64,000 nt of DNA, taken from Pseudomonas sp. LP_7_YM. GTDB lineage: Bacteria; Pseudomonadota; Gammaproteobacteria; Pseudomonadales; Pseudomonadaceae. Location of the stretch: assembly GCF_004364435.1 (NCBI RefSeq), contig NZ_SOCT01000014.1, positions 1 through 64,000 of the forward strand, in the 5' to 3' direction. Every line of letters starts with the position of its first letter. Positions within the stretch are counted from its first letter, which is position 1. The notes under the pieces were generated by a model. The model was not told the DNA's origin and searched no databases. It saw nothing but the letters and a program-made list of their open reading frames with translations. Made by a program: the position numbers and the translations under genes. This document shows positions 54,204 through 62,803 of this stretch, piece by piece.

Positions 54204-54977
54204 ATGAAGAAGCTGTTGGCCGTATTCGCTGCAGTGGCTGCGCTGTCCGCCCACGCCGATGAAACCCTGACCGTCGCTGCCAGTGCAGTGCCGCACGCCG
54301 AGATTCTCGAGTTCGTGAAACCGACGCTGGCCAAGGAAGGCGTGACACTGGATATAAAGGTTTTCAACGACTACGTTCAGCCGAATGTGCAAGTTGATCA
54401 GAAGCGCATGGACGCCAACTTCTTCCAGCACCAGCCGTATCTGGATGAATTCAACAAGGGCAAGGGCACGAACCTTGTCAGCGTGGCGAAGGTTCACGTC
54501 GAGCCGTTCGGCGCCTATTCGGACAAGCTCAAGAACCTGGCTGACCTGCCTGACGGCGCGACCGTAGCCCTGCCGAACGATGCAACCAACGAGGGCCGCG
54601 CTTTCCTGCTCCTGGTCAAGGCCGGCCTGATCACGTTGAAGGACCCGAACAGCATCACCGCAAAACCAAGCGACGTGCAGCAGAACCCCAAGAACCTGAA
54701 GTTCCGCGAGCTGGAAGCAGCTACTTTGCCGCGCGTACTGACGCAAGTGGATCTGGCGTTGATCAATACCAACTACGCACTGACGGCCAAGCTCGATCCG
54801 ACCAAGGATGCGCTGATCATTGAAGGCCAGGAGTCGCCCTACGCGAACATTCTGGTGACCCGCGAAGACAATAAGGATTCGCCTGCTATCCAGAAACTGG
54901 TTGCCGCGCTGCACAGCCCGCAAACCCGACAGTTCATCCTCGATAAGTACAAAGGCGCCGTGGTGCCGGCGTTCTGA
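54204..54977 (+). CDS. metQ: Methionine-binding periplasmic protein
   Basis: A 257-residue NlpA/MetQ family protein that delivers D- or L-methionine to MetNI. It starts MKKLLAVFAAVAALSAHA, an ordinary signal peptide without a lipobox cysteine, so it should be soluble. ANFFQHQPYLDEFNK and LINTNYALTAKLDP are the ligand-site regions. The start is set by GAGGAGCAAGAGAGAT. Followed by a very strong hairpin. Confidence 0.93.
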   Translation: MKKLLAVFAAVAALSAHADETLTVAASAVPHAEILEFVKPTLAKEGVTLDIKVFNDYVQPNVQVDQKRMDANFFQHQPYLDEFNKGKGTNLVSVAKVHVEPFGAYSDKLKNLADLPDGATVALPNDATNEGRAFLLLVKAGLITLKDPNSITAKPSDVQQNPKNLKFRELEAATLPRVLTQVDLALINTNYALTAKLDPTKDALIIEGQESPYANILVTREDNKDSPAIQKLVAALHSPQTRQFILDKYKGAVVPAF

Positions 54978-54983
54978 TCAGAG

Positions 54984-55018
54984 TGTGGGTCTGCCGCAGA
55001 TCATGCGGCAGACCCACA
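54984..55018 (+). terminator. Perfect 15-bp hairpin after metQ
   Basis: TGTGGGTCTGCCGCA (54984-54998) pairs without mismatch with 55004-55018 around the loop GATCA, 7 bases after the metQ stop. No T-tract follows, so it may be a REP-like mRNA stabiliser or a factor-assisted terminator. Confidence 0.65.
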
Positions 55019-55068
55019 GCCGCTCCTGCCCGAACGGCGCAGGATCTATCGGGGCGGAGCGCCCTGTT

Positions 55069-55701
55069 TTATTTCCTCTCCAGCAACCCCGGTAATTGCG
55101 CCCCCAGCTTGCGCGTATTGAACGGTGCACGGATGAAACCGCGTTGAGTGCCGTCCGGGCCGAGCAGGGCCAGGTTGCCGCTGTGATCAACGGTGTAATT
55201 CGGCTTGCTGGTATCAGCGGGAATGAAAGGAATGCTTACCGCGTTTGCCAGTTTCTGAATGGTCTCGACAGGCGCGACCAGACCCAGAAACTGTTTGTCG
55301 AAATAGCCCAGATAGGTTTTGAGTTGCTGCGGCGTGTCCCTGTTTGGATCAACGCTGACCAGCACCACACGCAACTTATCAGCGGCAGCTTTGGGGAGTT
55401 CACCCTTGATCTGACGCAGTTGGGCGAGGGTGGTCGGGCAGATGTCCGGGCAAAAGGTGTAGCCAAAAAACAGTAGCGTCCATGCGTCCTTGAACACGTC
55501 CAGCGAGACCGGTTGTCCGTCCTGATCCGTAAACTTCAGGCTCGGTATTTCGCGGCTTTGTGGCAGCAGAATAACCCCGGCGTCGATCAACGCCGTCTGA
55601 TCACCCTGGTCCTTGCCGGAAAATACGCGGCTGACGGACAACCCCAGCAGCAATGCAATGATCGCCACGAGCATGAAGACGGTTTTTTGAGTGCGGGTCA
55701 T
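55069..55701 (-). CDS. SCO-family copper chaperone
   Basis: A 210-residue membrane-anchored thioredoxin-like protein (N-terminal helix about 8-25). The copper site is complete: CPDICPTT (C-x3-C) and the distal histidine in YTVDHSGNLALLGPDG. SCO/SenC proteins deliver copper to the CuA centre of cytochrome oxidase. No oxidase gene lies in the window. Confidence 0.92.
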   Translation of the reverse strand: MTRTQKTVFMLVAIIALLLGLSVSRVFSGKDQGDQTALIDAGVILLPQSREIPSLKFTDQDGQPVSLDVFKDAWTLLFFGYTFCPDICPTTLAQLRQIKGELPKAAADKLRVVLVSVDPNRDTPQQLKTYLGYFDKQFLGLVAPVETIQKLANAVSIPFIPADTSKPNYTVDHSGNLALLGPDGTQRGFIRAPFNTRKLGAQLPGLLERK

Positions 55702-55984
55702 GTATTCAGCATCAGGTAATGATTCACAAGGCAGCGCGATGTGGATTGCGGCTTACAGTCGATGGCCACGGTACAACACCAGGGCGCCACGCAGAAAGGC
55801 AATCCCGTCGCCTGGGGCGTGACTTTTCGACAATTAATATATGCAAAAAGCTGGAAGCAGCCTTTCGCAGAGCCGGCCCAAGCGCGCGCCTTGGCCAAAG
55901 ACGCGCGAAGCCCTCCGTGATTGCTCCCGTGGTACTCGGGATGCGACATACGCAGGACCTGGCTTTAAGGTTTACACACCCTCT

Positions 55985-57514
55985 TCAATGCAATGCCGGA
56001 CCACCAATCGAGGTACGAATTCGCCCCTCGACCCGACGCTTGAGAAGGCGTTGTTCCAGCAACAGTTTCGAACCCTGCGCCGCATTGGCACGGGCCCACT
56101 CTTCGAGCAGCTCAAGGCAGGAGTGGTCGATGTAGCTGAGGTTGCTCAGCGGCACATGCAGCGTGATGCCAGTTGGAACGCTGTTCAGGGTTTGAGTCAG
56201 CGCAGGCACCTTGAGGAAAGTGGCCGCACCGTTCAAACGCAGCTCCATTTCGCCCTCGGCTTCAAGGTCCACCAGATTGATCTTCAGACGCGATGCGTTC
56301 AGCGCCAGCTTCAGCAGCGTAAGTGCAAAGCCGATCAATACACCGGTGAGCAGGTCGGTCAGGATGATTGCACTTGCCGTGGCGCCGTAGATGAACATCG
56401 GCATGCGCCCATAACGCCCCAGACCCCGCAGTGCCTTGAGATCCACCAGCTTGAAGCCGGTATAGACCAGCACACCCGCCAGACTTGCCACCGGGATGCT
56501 CTGCAGCACGCAGGACAGCAGCAGCACGAAAGCCAGCAGCCACACGCCGTGGAACATCGCCGACAGCCGGGTTTTGGCGCCCGCCTGCACATTGGCCGAG
56601 CTGCGCACGATAACGCCAGTCATCGGCAACGCACCCACGAGACCGCAAAGCATATTGCCGACACCTTGGGCGCTGAGTTCCCTGTCGAAGTCCGAGCGCT
56701 GCCCGTCATGCATCCGGTCCACCGCCGCTGCCGAGAGCAGCGTCTCGGCGCTGGCAATGAAAGCCACGGCAATGGCTGCGATCAGAATCGACGGATCCGC
56801 CAGACTCAGCAGGTCTGCCGGACGCAGCCAGTCGATGGCTTGCGCTAGATTGGCCGGCACTTCGACCCGTTTGACCTCAAGGCTCATCGCCAGACTGACC
56901 CCCGTGGCGATGCCTACACCAAGCAATGCGCCCGGCACGAAGCGCAGGGCGTGGGGCCGACACTTTTCCCACAACCACATGATTGCGATGGTGCCCAAAC
57001 CCAACATTCCGGCCTGCATCCCGCTGCCCGGCCCAATGGCGCCGAACAGCGTTTGCGGGAAGGCAATCAGGTTATCCAGCCCTGAGGGTTTAGGACCGCT
57101 GTCGAACATTACGTGGGCCTGGGATAACACGATCAGCACGCCAATGCCCGCCAGCATGCCGTAGACCACTGCTGGCGCCGTGACCCTGAACCAGCAGCCG
57201 AGTTTGAAACGTCCCGCGAGCAATTGCAGCAGCCCCGCCAGCAGCAGGATCGGGCCGAGCATGGCCATGCCGTGTTCGCGTACCAATTCGAACACCAGCA
57301 CCGCCAGACCCGCGGCCGGGCCGCTGACTTGCAGCGGGGAACCGGCCAGCCAGCCGACCACGAGGCCACCAATGATGCCAGTGATCAGTCCCTTGGCCGG
57401 AGGCATGCCGGACGCGATTGCGATGCCCATGCACAGCGGCAGGGCCACCAGAAAAACCACCACGGAAGCCAGCAGCTCCCGTGGTAACAAGGATTTGAGA
57501 TCTGTAGTAGCCAT
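55985..57514 (-). CDS. SulP-family anion transporter, probable bicarbonate carrier
   Basis: A 509-residue carrier with about 12-14 helices, starting near LPRELLASVVVFLVALPLCMG and containing FIASAETLLSAAAVDRMHDG (family signature region). A C-terminal STAS-like domain (about 420-509) includes VPLSNLSYIDHSCLELLEEW. It lies 136 bases after the carbonic anhydrase gene in the same direction; such pairs are taken to act in bicarbonate or CO2 handling. The start at 57514 has CGGAGAG upstream. Confidence 0.9.
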   Translation of the reverse strand: MATTDLKSLLPRELLASVVVFLVALPLCMGIAIASGMPPAKGLITGIIGGLVVGWLAGSPLQVSGPAAGLAVLVFELVREHGMAMLGPILLLAGLLQLLAGRFKLGCWFRVTAPAVVYGMLAGIGVLIVLSQAHVMFDSGPKPSGLDNLIAFPQTLFGAIGPGSGMQAGMLGLGTIAIMWLWEKCRPHALRFVPGALLGVGIATGVSLAMSLEVKRVEVPANLAQAIDWLRPADLLSLADPSILIAAIAVAFIASAETLLSAAAVDRMHDGQRSDFDRELSAQGVGNMLCGLVGALPMTGVIVRSSANVQAGAKTRLSAMFHGVWLLAFVLLLSCVLQSIPVASLAGVLVYTGFKLVDLKALRGLGRYGRMPMFIYGATASAIILTDLLTGVLIGFALTLLKLALNASRLKINLVDLEAEGEMELRLNGAATFLKVPALTQTLNSVPTGITLHVPLSNLSYIDHSCLELLEEWARANAAQGSKLLLEQRLLKRRVEGRIRTSIGGPALH

Positions 57515-57650
57515 GACGACTCTCCGGAGATTCTTCAGACGTGACAACGCCCGACGGCCTGCGCAAGACGCGGCCGCTATGAGCTTCATTGGTTGGAACC
57601 GTCAGTGCCGGCGCAGCGTTACGGGGGTATCGCTGCGCTCAGCGGGATGA

Positions 57651-58385
57651 TCAATAACGTCCGCGAGGTACGGTTGCTACCGGAGTCTTGTGTTCGCCGT
57701 CCAGAGGTAGGAAGCAATCCTCCTGGGCGTCGTAAGCGCGAATCTCACTGGTCTCGATGTCATAGACCCAGCCGTGAATGAACAGCTGACCGCTCGCCAT
57801 TTTCGACGCCACTGAAGGGTGGGTGCGCAAATGCTGCAATTGGGCAATGACGTTCTCTTCGGTGAGCACGTGCATGGTTTCCTGCTCTCCGGAGCAACTG
57901 CAGTTGTCCTGCACTACGGTTTTGGCGACTTCGGCATGGCGCAGCCAGGCTTTGACCGTCGGCATTTTTTCCAGGGTGTCGGGGTTGAGCACCGCGCGCA
58001 TGGCGCCGCAATCAGAGTGACCACAGACAATGATGTGCTGCACGCCCAACGCCAGCACCGCGTATTCGATGGCAGTGGACACGCCGCCGTTCATCGGGCC
58101 ATAAGGAGGCACGACGTTACCCACGTTACGCGTGACGAACAGGTCGCCGGGCGAACTTTGAGTGATGAGCTCGGGGACGATGCGCGAGTCGGCGCAGGTG
58201 ATGAACATGGCCCGCGGATGTTGTGCCGTGGCAAGCTTCTTGAACAGCTCTTCCTGTTGCGGGAAGACGTCCTGACGAAAATGTTTGAAGCCGTCGACGA
58301 TATGTTGCAGCGCCTGTTCGGCGGATTCGGCGTTTGCCGTGGCTTGAGTCGTCGACGGCTGCGGTTGTTTATCCCTGTTGCTCAT
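57651..58385 (-). CDS. Beta-class carbonic anhydrase
   Basis: A 244-residue zinc enzyme interconverting CO2 and bicarbonate. Zinc ligands and the catalytic Asp/Arg dyad are in TCADSRIVPEL, and the His/Cys pair in VCGHSDCGAMRA. The N-terminal 30 residues are polar and low-complexity. Precedes the SulP carrier. The 251-base gap upstream (58386-58636) holds no gene. Confidence 0.93.
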   Translation of the reverse strand: MSNRDKQPQPSTTQATANAESAEQALQHIVDGFKHFRQDVFPQQEELFKKLATAQHPRAMFITCADSRIVPELITQSSPGDLFVTRNVGNVVPPYGPMNGGVSTAIEYAVLALGVQHIIVCGHSDCGAMRAVLNPDTLEKMPTVKAWLRHAEVAKTVVQDNCSCSGEQETMHVLTEENVIAQLQHLRTHPSVASKMASGQLFIHGWVYDIETSEIRAYDAQEDCFLPLDGEHKTPVATVPRGRY

Positions 58386-58636
58386 GTCTTATCCTCTCTG
58401 TCGGATTGAAGCGGAGTTTCCAGTGATTTGCGTGGATGTCCCACTTTTTTCTGGCATGACGGACAATTCCATCTATACGCGACCAGCAGGTCACTTGCGT
58501 AGCACCTTAGCGATGGAAACTTAATTGAAACTGAATGCATCGCTCTGGATCGCGGGTCTTGCTTAAGAAAATCTAAATCCGCGAGCGCTCCGCATCCCTA
58601 CAGGTCTGCGTATCGAGAATTAAGACGCAATCAGAG

Positions 58637-59695
58637 TCACAACAACGACATCTGCCCGCCCGGCGGGCAAAAGGCCTGGCAATCGAGCTTGAAGCTCTCC
58701 CGGTGATTCAGGCCCAGTTTCTTCACCGCAAGACTGTAGCGTTGCGCTAGCAACTGGGCGAATACGCCTTCGCCACGCATTCGCGAGCCGAAGCGGCTGT
58801 CATACACCTGACCGCCGCGACTCTGCCGGACCAGGCTCATCACATGCTCGGCCCGGTGAGGGTAATGCGCCTGTAGCCATTCCTCGAACAACGGCGCGAC
58901 CTCCAACGGCAGTCGCAGCATCACGTAACTTGCGCTCAAGGCTCCGGCAGCCTTGGCTTCGGTCATAAGCTTTTCCAGTTCCATGTCGTTGATCATCGGG
59001 ATCATCGGCGCCAGCAGCACGCCCACAGGTACGCCGGCATCGCGCAGAACCCGAATTGCCCGCAGTCGCGCCTTGGGCGCCGCGGCCCGCGGTTCGAGAA
59101 TGCGCTTGAGCTCATCATCCAGCGTCGTCAGGCTGATGAACACCGAGACCAGATTGAGCCTGGCCAGCTCAGCCAACAGATCCAGATCACGCAGAATCAA
59201 CGAACCTTTGGTGATGATGGTCACCGGATGCCGATAGCGCAGCAGCACTTCCAATGTGGCGCGGCTCAGCTTGTATTCGCGCTCGATAGGCTGATATGGA
59301 TCGGTATTGGCCCCGAGGGTGATCGGCGCCACGCTGTAGCCGGGTTTGGACAGCTGCTGTTCAAGCAGCGCCGCCGCGTTGGTCTTGGCAATGAGCCTGG
59401 TCTCGAAATCCAGTCCCGGTGACATGTCCCAGTAGGCATGGCTGGGTCGGGCATAACAGTAAATGCAGCCATGCTCGCAGCCACGGTACGGATTGATCGA
59501 GCGATCAAACGGGATATCGGGGGAGCAATTGCGCGCGATGATGCTCTTGGCGGTCTCCAGGGTCACGGTAGTGCCCTGGGTGACCGGCACTTCCTGATAC
59601 CAGCCATCGTCCTGGGCCACCGAGCGATTCGGTGCGAAACGATTGTGGGGATTGGTCGCGGTGCCGCGGCCACGGGGTGGCAATGAAATGGACAT
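58637..59695 (-). CDS. PA0069-family radical SAM protein (spore photoproduct lyase-like)
   Basis: A 352-residue radical SAM enzyme with the cluster motif C-E-H-G-C-I-Y-C (about residues 73-80; GCEHGCIYCYARPSHAYW). Radical SAM barrel strands continue through VTIITKGSLILRDLDLL and VLLAPMIPMINDMELEKL. Related to spore photoproduct lyase and Rv2578c-type proteins; substrate unproven. A perfect LexA box lies 16 bases before the start, so it belongs to the SOS response, as its P. aeruginosa homologue is reported to be. A DNA-repair role is inferred. Confidence 0.9.
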   Translation of the reverse strand: MSISLPPRGRGTATNPHNRFAPNRSVAQDDGWYQEVPVTQGTTVTLETAKSIIARNCSPDIPFDRSINPYRGCEHGCIYCYARPSHAYWDMSPGLDFETRLIAKTNAAALLEQQLSKPGYSVAPITLGANTDPYQPIEREYKLSRATLEVLLRYRHPVTIITKGSLILRDLDLLAELARLNLVSVFISLTTLDDELKRILEPRAAAPKARLRAIRVLRDAGVPVGVLLAPMIPMINDMELEKLMTEAKAAGALSASYVMLRLPLEVAPLFEEWLQAHYPHRAEHVMSLVRQSRGGQVYDSRFGSRMRGEGVFAQLLAQRYSLAVKKLGLNHRESFKLDCQAFCPPGGQMSLL

Positions 59696-59710
59696 GCGCG
59701 CTTCTCGATA

Positions 59711-59728
59711 ACTGTTTATATATACAGT
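59711..59728. promoter_or_regulatory. LexA (SOS) box
   Basis: ACTGTTTATATATACAGT contains CTGT-N8-ACAG with an alternating A/T centre, a full match to the gammaproteobacterial SOS box, directly upstream of the radical SAM gene on the minus strand. Confidence 0.93.
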
Positions 59729-59957
59729 ATCGCACTCGATGCAACCGTTCCAGAGTCAGACCCCTGCTTTATCAGAGCCCGGACAGGCGGTTTGGGCGCA
59801 AGACGCGCCGATTGCTCAAGCCACGTAACAATTGCAGTCAGTTTGACAATGGCCGGTTTCGGATATCCCGCCAATACTCTCGCTCAACTCCAGGATGGAG
59901 GGCACCTAGAGAAACCCTCAGTGCATGAAGCGCTGATATTTGAAAAGGATTTCAATC

Positions 59958-61598
59958 ATGAATCAACTCCAAAGATACGCCAGTCTCTTCGGCGGTCTTT
60001 TTACAGTATTGACGACGGCGCATGCGGGTACTCACCCACTCGCTCAGAAAGACCTGCCTTTTGATCGTCTGAGCTGGGTTACCACTCATAATTCATACGA
60101 GAAAATAAATCAGAACTTCAGGGAGATTCCGCAGCAACTGGACGATGGGGTCCGTGGCTTCATGTTGGATCTTTATCACGATGAAAAATACTCAGACAGT
60201 GAGGCCATTCGGGTCTGTCATAAGAAAATCTGCTATGGCAGCTTCGCCAATCAACTGGGTAACGAAATTCTGCCTTTTCTAAAGAAAAACAGAAGTGAAG
60301 TCGTCACCCTGTTCCTGGAAACCTACGTTACCCGCGACCAACTTCAGAAGTTTTTGCACAGCTTTCCTCAAGTGGCCGACGTAGCGTTCAATCCCGATAA
60401 CTTCCCGGCCGCCAGCTGGCCGACTCATGGACAGATGGCGCAAAAAAACCAGCGGCTGATCATTTTTACTGACAGGTCTGAAGTCGCCGGCACTTATACC
60501 GTCAGCGGGCGGCCCATCAAGGTCCTTTTCGATCAGGACTGGCTGGTGCAGAACCACTGGAAAACCTTAGGAGCAGCTGCCTCCAGCATTTCGGCCGCAC
60601 ACGATTTTTCCTGTCCGACCCGGTGGACCAGCCTGCCGCTATCAACCGTCAAGGTGGAGGCACGCACGGGCAAGCAGTGGAACCGCCTGTTTCTGATGAA
60701 TCAGTTTCACTATGCAACATCTACCACTGCGGATTCGGCCACCTACGACAATAATCTGACCTGGCTGATGCGTCGCACGGCAAACTGCGGAACCACACCC
60801 AACTTCATCGGCATCAATAACTATCGCAATGGCGATACGCTGCCTTACACCCAGGCGTTGAGTCAGGGAGGCATCTATCTTTGGGAGCGCAATAACGCCA
60901 GCACAGCGGGCGACACCGTCTGCGTCATTCCCCGTCGGGCTCAAACGTTGAGACTGCCAGCCAACGGATGCGAAAACGATGAAGCTCGATCGCTCTCGCT
61001 GACCGGTATCGATAAGGGCACGCGCATCACGCTCTTCGACAACCCGAGCGGCAACCGTGCAGACGACCACCTCATCATTGATGTAATACGAGATATCGGC
61101 ATTCATGAAAAAGTGGTCGTCGGCACCCTGGAACAAAGCCGGACCACCGACGCTTACCGAGCAGTGTATGTCCGTAACAACGGTCTGGCGGGCAAGGTCT
61201 CTCGCGTGGAAATTGGTACCACTCCTACCGACTTCTCCGATGCGTCTATTGCCCTGTATGAAGGCAATAACGCTGAACAGAACCTGGACTGCGTCGTGCC
61301 GTTTCATTACACCCACAATGTGAGGATGAAGCGTAACGGCTTCGGCTGTTCCAATGACGAGATCCGATCCGCCAGAATAGTAAAGGCCAAGGCGGGAACG
61401 GAGTTCACATTGACCGGCCATCCGGAGGGTAGCTCCGGGCAAGGCAGAACACACGTGATGGTACTTCGGGACATCACCACTCCTGTCGTTATTCCAAGCT
61501 TCAATCGTTCCTATCGGGACGTAAACGTGAAAGTGACGAACCACGGCCAGGGTATCGATGGAAAAATTTCCTTTGGTTACTTCTACGGGGGTCGATAG
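59958..61598 (+). CDS. Secreted PI-PLC X-domain protein with two C-terminal repeats
   Basis: A 546-residue protein with a signal peptide (cleavage near AHA, residue 23). Residues about 30-310 resemble phosphatidylinositol-specific phospholipase C: the first catalytic histidine in VTTHNSYEK (H44), the Asp in GFMLDLYHDE, and H88 in VCHKKICYG. Residues about 318-418 and 441-546 are two related repeats, each with NGCxNDE (NGCENDEARSL, GCSNDEIRSA) after a C-V-x-P segment. AAGGA fits the ATG at 59958. The gene appears more A/T-rich than its flanks. Substrate unknown. Confidence 0.82.
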   Translation: MNQLQRYASLFGGLFTVLTTAHAGTHPLAQKDLPFDRLSWVTTHNSYEKINQNFREIPQQLDDGVRGFMLDLYHDEKYSDSEAIRVCHKKICYGSFANQLGNEILPFLKKNRSEVVTLFLETYVTRDQLQKFLHSFPQVADVAFNPDNFPAASWPTHGQMAQKNQRLIIFTDRSEVAGTYTVSGRPIKVLFDQDWLVQNHWKTLGAAASSISAAHDFSCPTRWTSLPLSTVKVEARTGKQWNRLFLMNQFHYATSTTADSATYDNNLTWLMRRTANCGTTPNFIGINNYRNGDTLPYTQALSQGGIYLWERNNASTAGDTVCVIPRRAQTLRLPANGCENDEARSLSLTGIDKGTRITLFDNPSGNRADDHLIIDVIRDIGIHEKVVVGTLEQSRTTDAYRAVYVRNNGLAGKVSRVEIGTTPTDFSDASIALYEGNNAEQNLDCVVPFHYTHNVRMKRNGFGCSNDEIRSARIVKAKAGTEFTLTGHPEGSSGQGRTHVMVLRDITTPVVIPSFNRSYRDVNVKVTNHGQGIDGKISFGYFYGGR

Positions 61599-61605
61599 CG
61601 GTCTC

Positions 61606-61640
61606 AACCGGGGCGGTGCAACAGCGCCCCGGTTCCGTTT
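61606..61640 (+). terminator. Terminator of the PI-PLC-like gene
   Basis: A perfect 10-bp stem (AACCGGGGCG at 61606-61615 with CGCCCCGGTT at 61625-61634) then CCGTTTT, 8 bases after the stop. Confidence 0.85.
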
Positions 61641-61763
61641 TGCAAACAAGCCTGCCGAAGTCCGGCCATAACGAAGTTTTGACATTCCCCTCACACTGCA
61701 TTGACCCTGGGCCGTGGAGACTTACCTAACTTCTCTCACAGCTCGCTCGCACGGTATGACTCG

Positions 61764-62438
61764 ATGCGCCTTCGATTGATTGCTCCGCTTGTCGCCATGC
61801 TCGTAGCTATTTCTGTCAGCGTATCGGCGCCAGCCGAGGACTCGACGTCGTCGGGATCGCGCCCTAGCCAGTGGGCGCAGCCGATCGATACACATTACAA
61901 CCTGTACCGGATGACGCCGACGCTCTACCGCAGCCGACAGCCCGACGCCGACGCACAGCCGTTGCTCAAGCAGCTCGGTGTAGTGACCGTGGTGGACTTC
62001 ATCAAGGAAAGCGACAGCAACTGGCTGTCGGATCCGACCGTGACGCTGATCCAGATTCCGTTGCAGACCGTCCACATCGATGACGAGGACATCATTCAAA
62101 GCCTGCGCGCCATTCAGACCGCCCAGGAAAAAGGCCCGGTGTTGATGCATTGCAAACATGGGCTGGACCGTACCGGTCTGGTGGCAGCGATGTACAGGAT
62201 TGTCGTGCAGGGCTGGAGCAAACAAGACGCACTCGATGAGATGGAACATGGCGGGTATGGCAGTGTAGACAGCCTCAAGCACGGCATCGAGTACATCAAT
62301 AAGGTCGATGTAGACGCCTTGAAAACCGCCTTTAACAGCGGCGCGTGCAGCACCAGCGCATTTGCTGGCTGCGCGCTCAAAGGCTGGTTTCAAAAAACCG
62401 ATGTGGTGGGGGTGCAGACGATCTTGTGGCGGCTGTAA
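61764..62438 (+). CDS. Secreted dual-specificity/tyrosine-type phosphatase
   Basis: A 224-residue protein with a signal peptide (LIAPLVAMLVAISVSVSAPA). The cysteine phosphatase loop H-C130-K-H-G-L-D-R136-T-G is complete, and VVDFIKESDSNWL is the upstream strand region. Relatives act on phosphotyrosine or on inositol phosphates. The start at 61764 gives the signal peptide; the in-frame ATG at 61701 does not. It follows the PLC-like gene but is separated by a terminator. Confidence 0.85.
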   Translation: MRLRLIAPLVAMLVAISVSVSAPAEDSTSSGSRPSQWAQPIDTHYNLYRMTPTLYRSRQPDADAQPLLKQLGVVTVVDFIKESDSNWLSDPTVTLIQIPLQTVHIDDEDIIQSLRAIQTAQEKGPVLMHCKHGLDRTGLVAAMYRIVVQGWSKQDALDEMEHGGYGSVDSLKHGIEYINKVDVDALKTAFNSGACSTSAFAGCALKGWFQKTDVVGVQTILWRL

Positions 62439-62470
62439 GCCTTCACAACGCCTTCTGACCTGGCCGAGGC

Positions 62471-62500
62471 CTGCAGGAGCCGGCTTGCTGGCTCCTGCAG
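62471..62500. repeat. REP-like hairpin between convergent genes
   Basis: CTGCAGGAGCC/GGCTCCTGCAG, an 11-bp perfect stem with an 8-base loop, between the phosphatase and yheV 3' ends; may end transcription from both sides. Confidence 0.7.
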
Positions 62501-62515
62501 GTTGATGCCAGCGTG

Positions 62516-62803
62516 TCAGCTCGGATCAATCGGCTTCTTCAGCTTCGGGTTGGGAAAAAACTGCACGCCCTGCACCTTTGGACCAGCCGGCTTTACCGCA
62601 GCCTTGGTGACGCGTGTCCCCAACTCTTTGGGGATCGACTGACCCTGAGCGTTGAGCGTGTCGCAATACCCGCAGTGCACGCACTCCCGATGCGGAACGT
62701 CGTCCTCGCTCCACATCATCAGCTTATCGGGCTCGCTGCACGCCGGGCAGACCGCCCCGGCGATGAAGCGCTTCTTGGTGATCACACGCGGCGTGTCGCT
62801 CAT
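62516..62803 (-). CDS. yheV: YheV-family zinc-ribbon protein
   Basis: A 95-residue protein with a four-cysteine zinc ribbon, AVCPACSEPD and HRECVHCGYCD. The DUF2387/YheV family is regularly next to prlC; function unknown. Its ATG overlaps the prlC stop by four bases, so they are co-translated. Confidence 0.9.
   Translation of the reverse strand: MSDTPRVITKKRFIAGAVCPACSEPDKLMMWSEDDVPHRECVHCGYCDTLNAQGQSIPKELGTRVTKAAVKPAGPKVQGVQFFPNPKLKKPIDPS

Noticed and set aside
55719..56135. Frames on both strands between the SCO and SulP genes
   Set aside because: No signal, domain or ribosome site; the 283-base gap shows no support for a gene.
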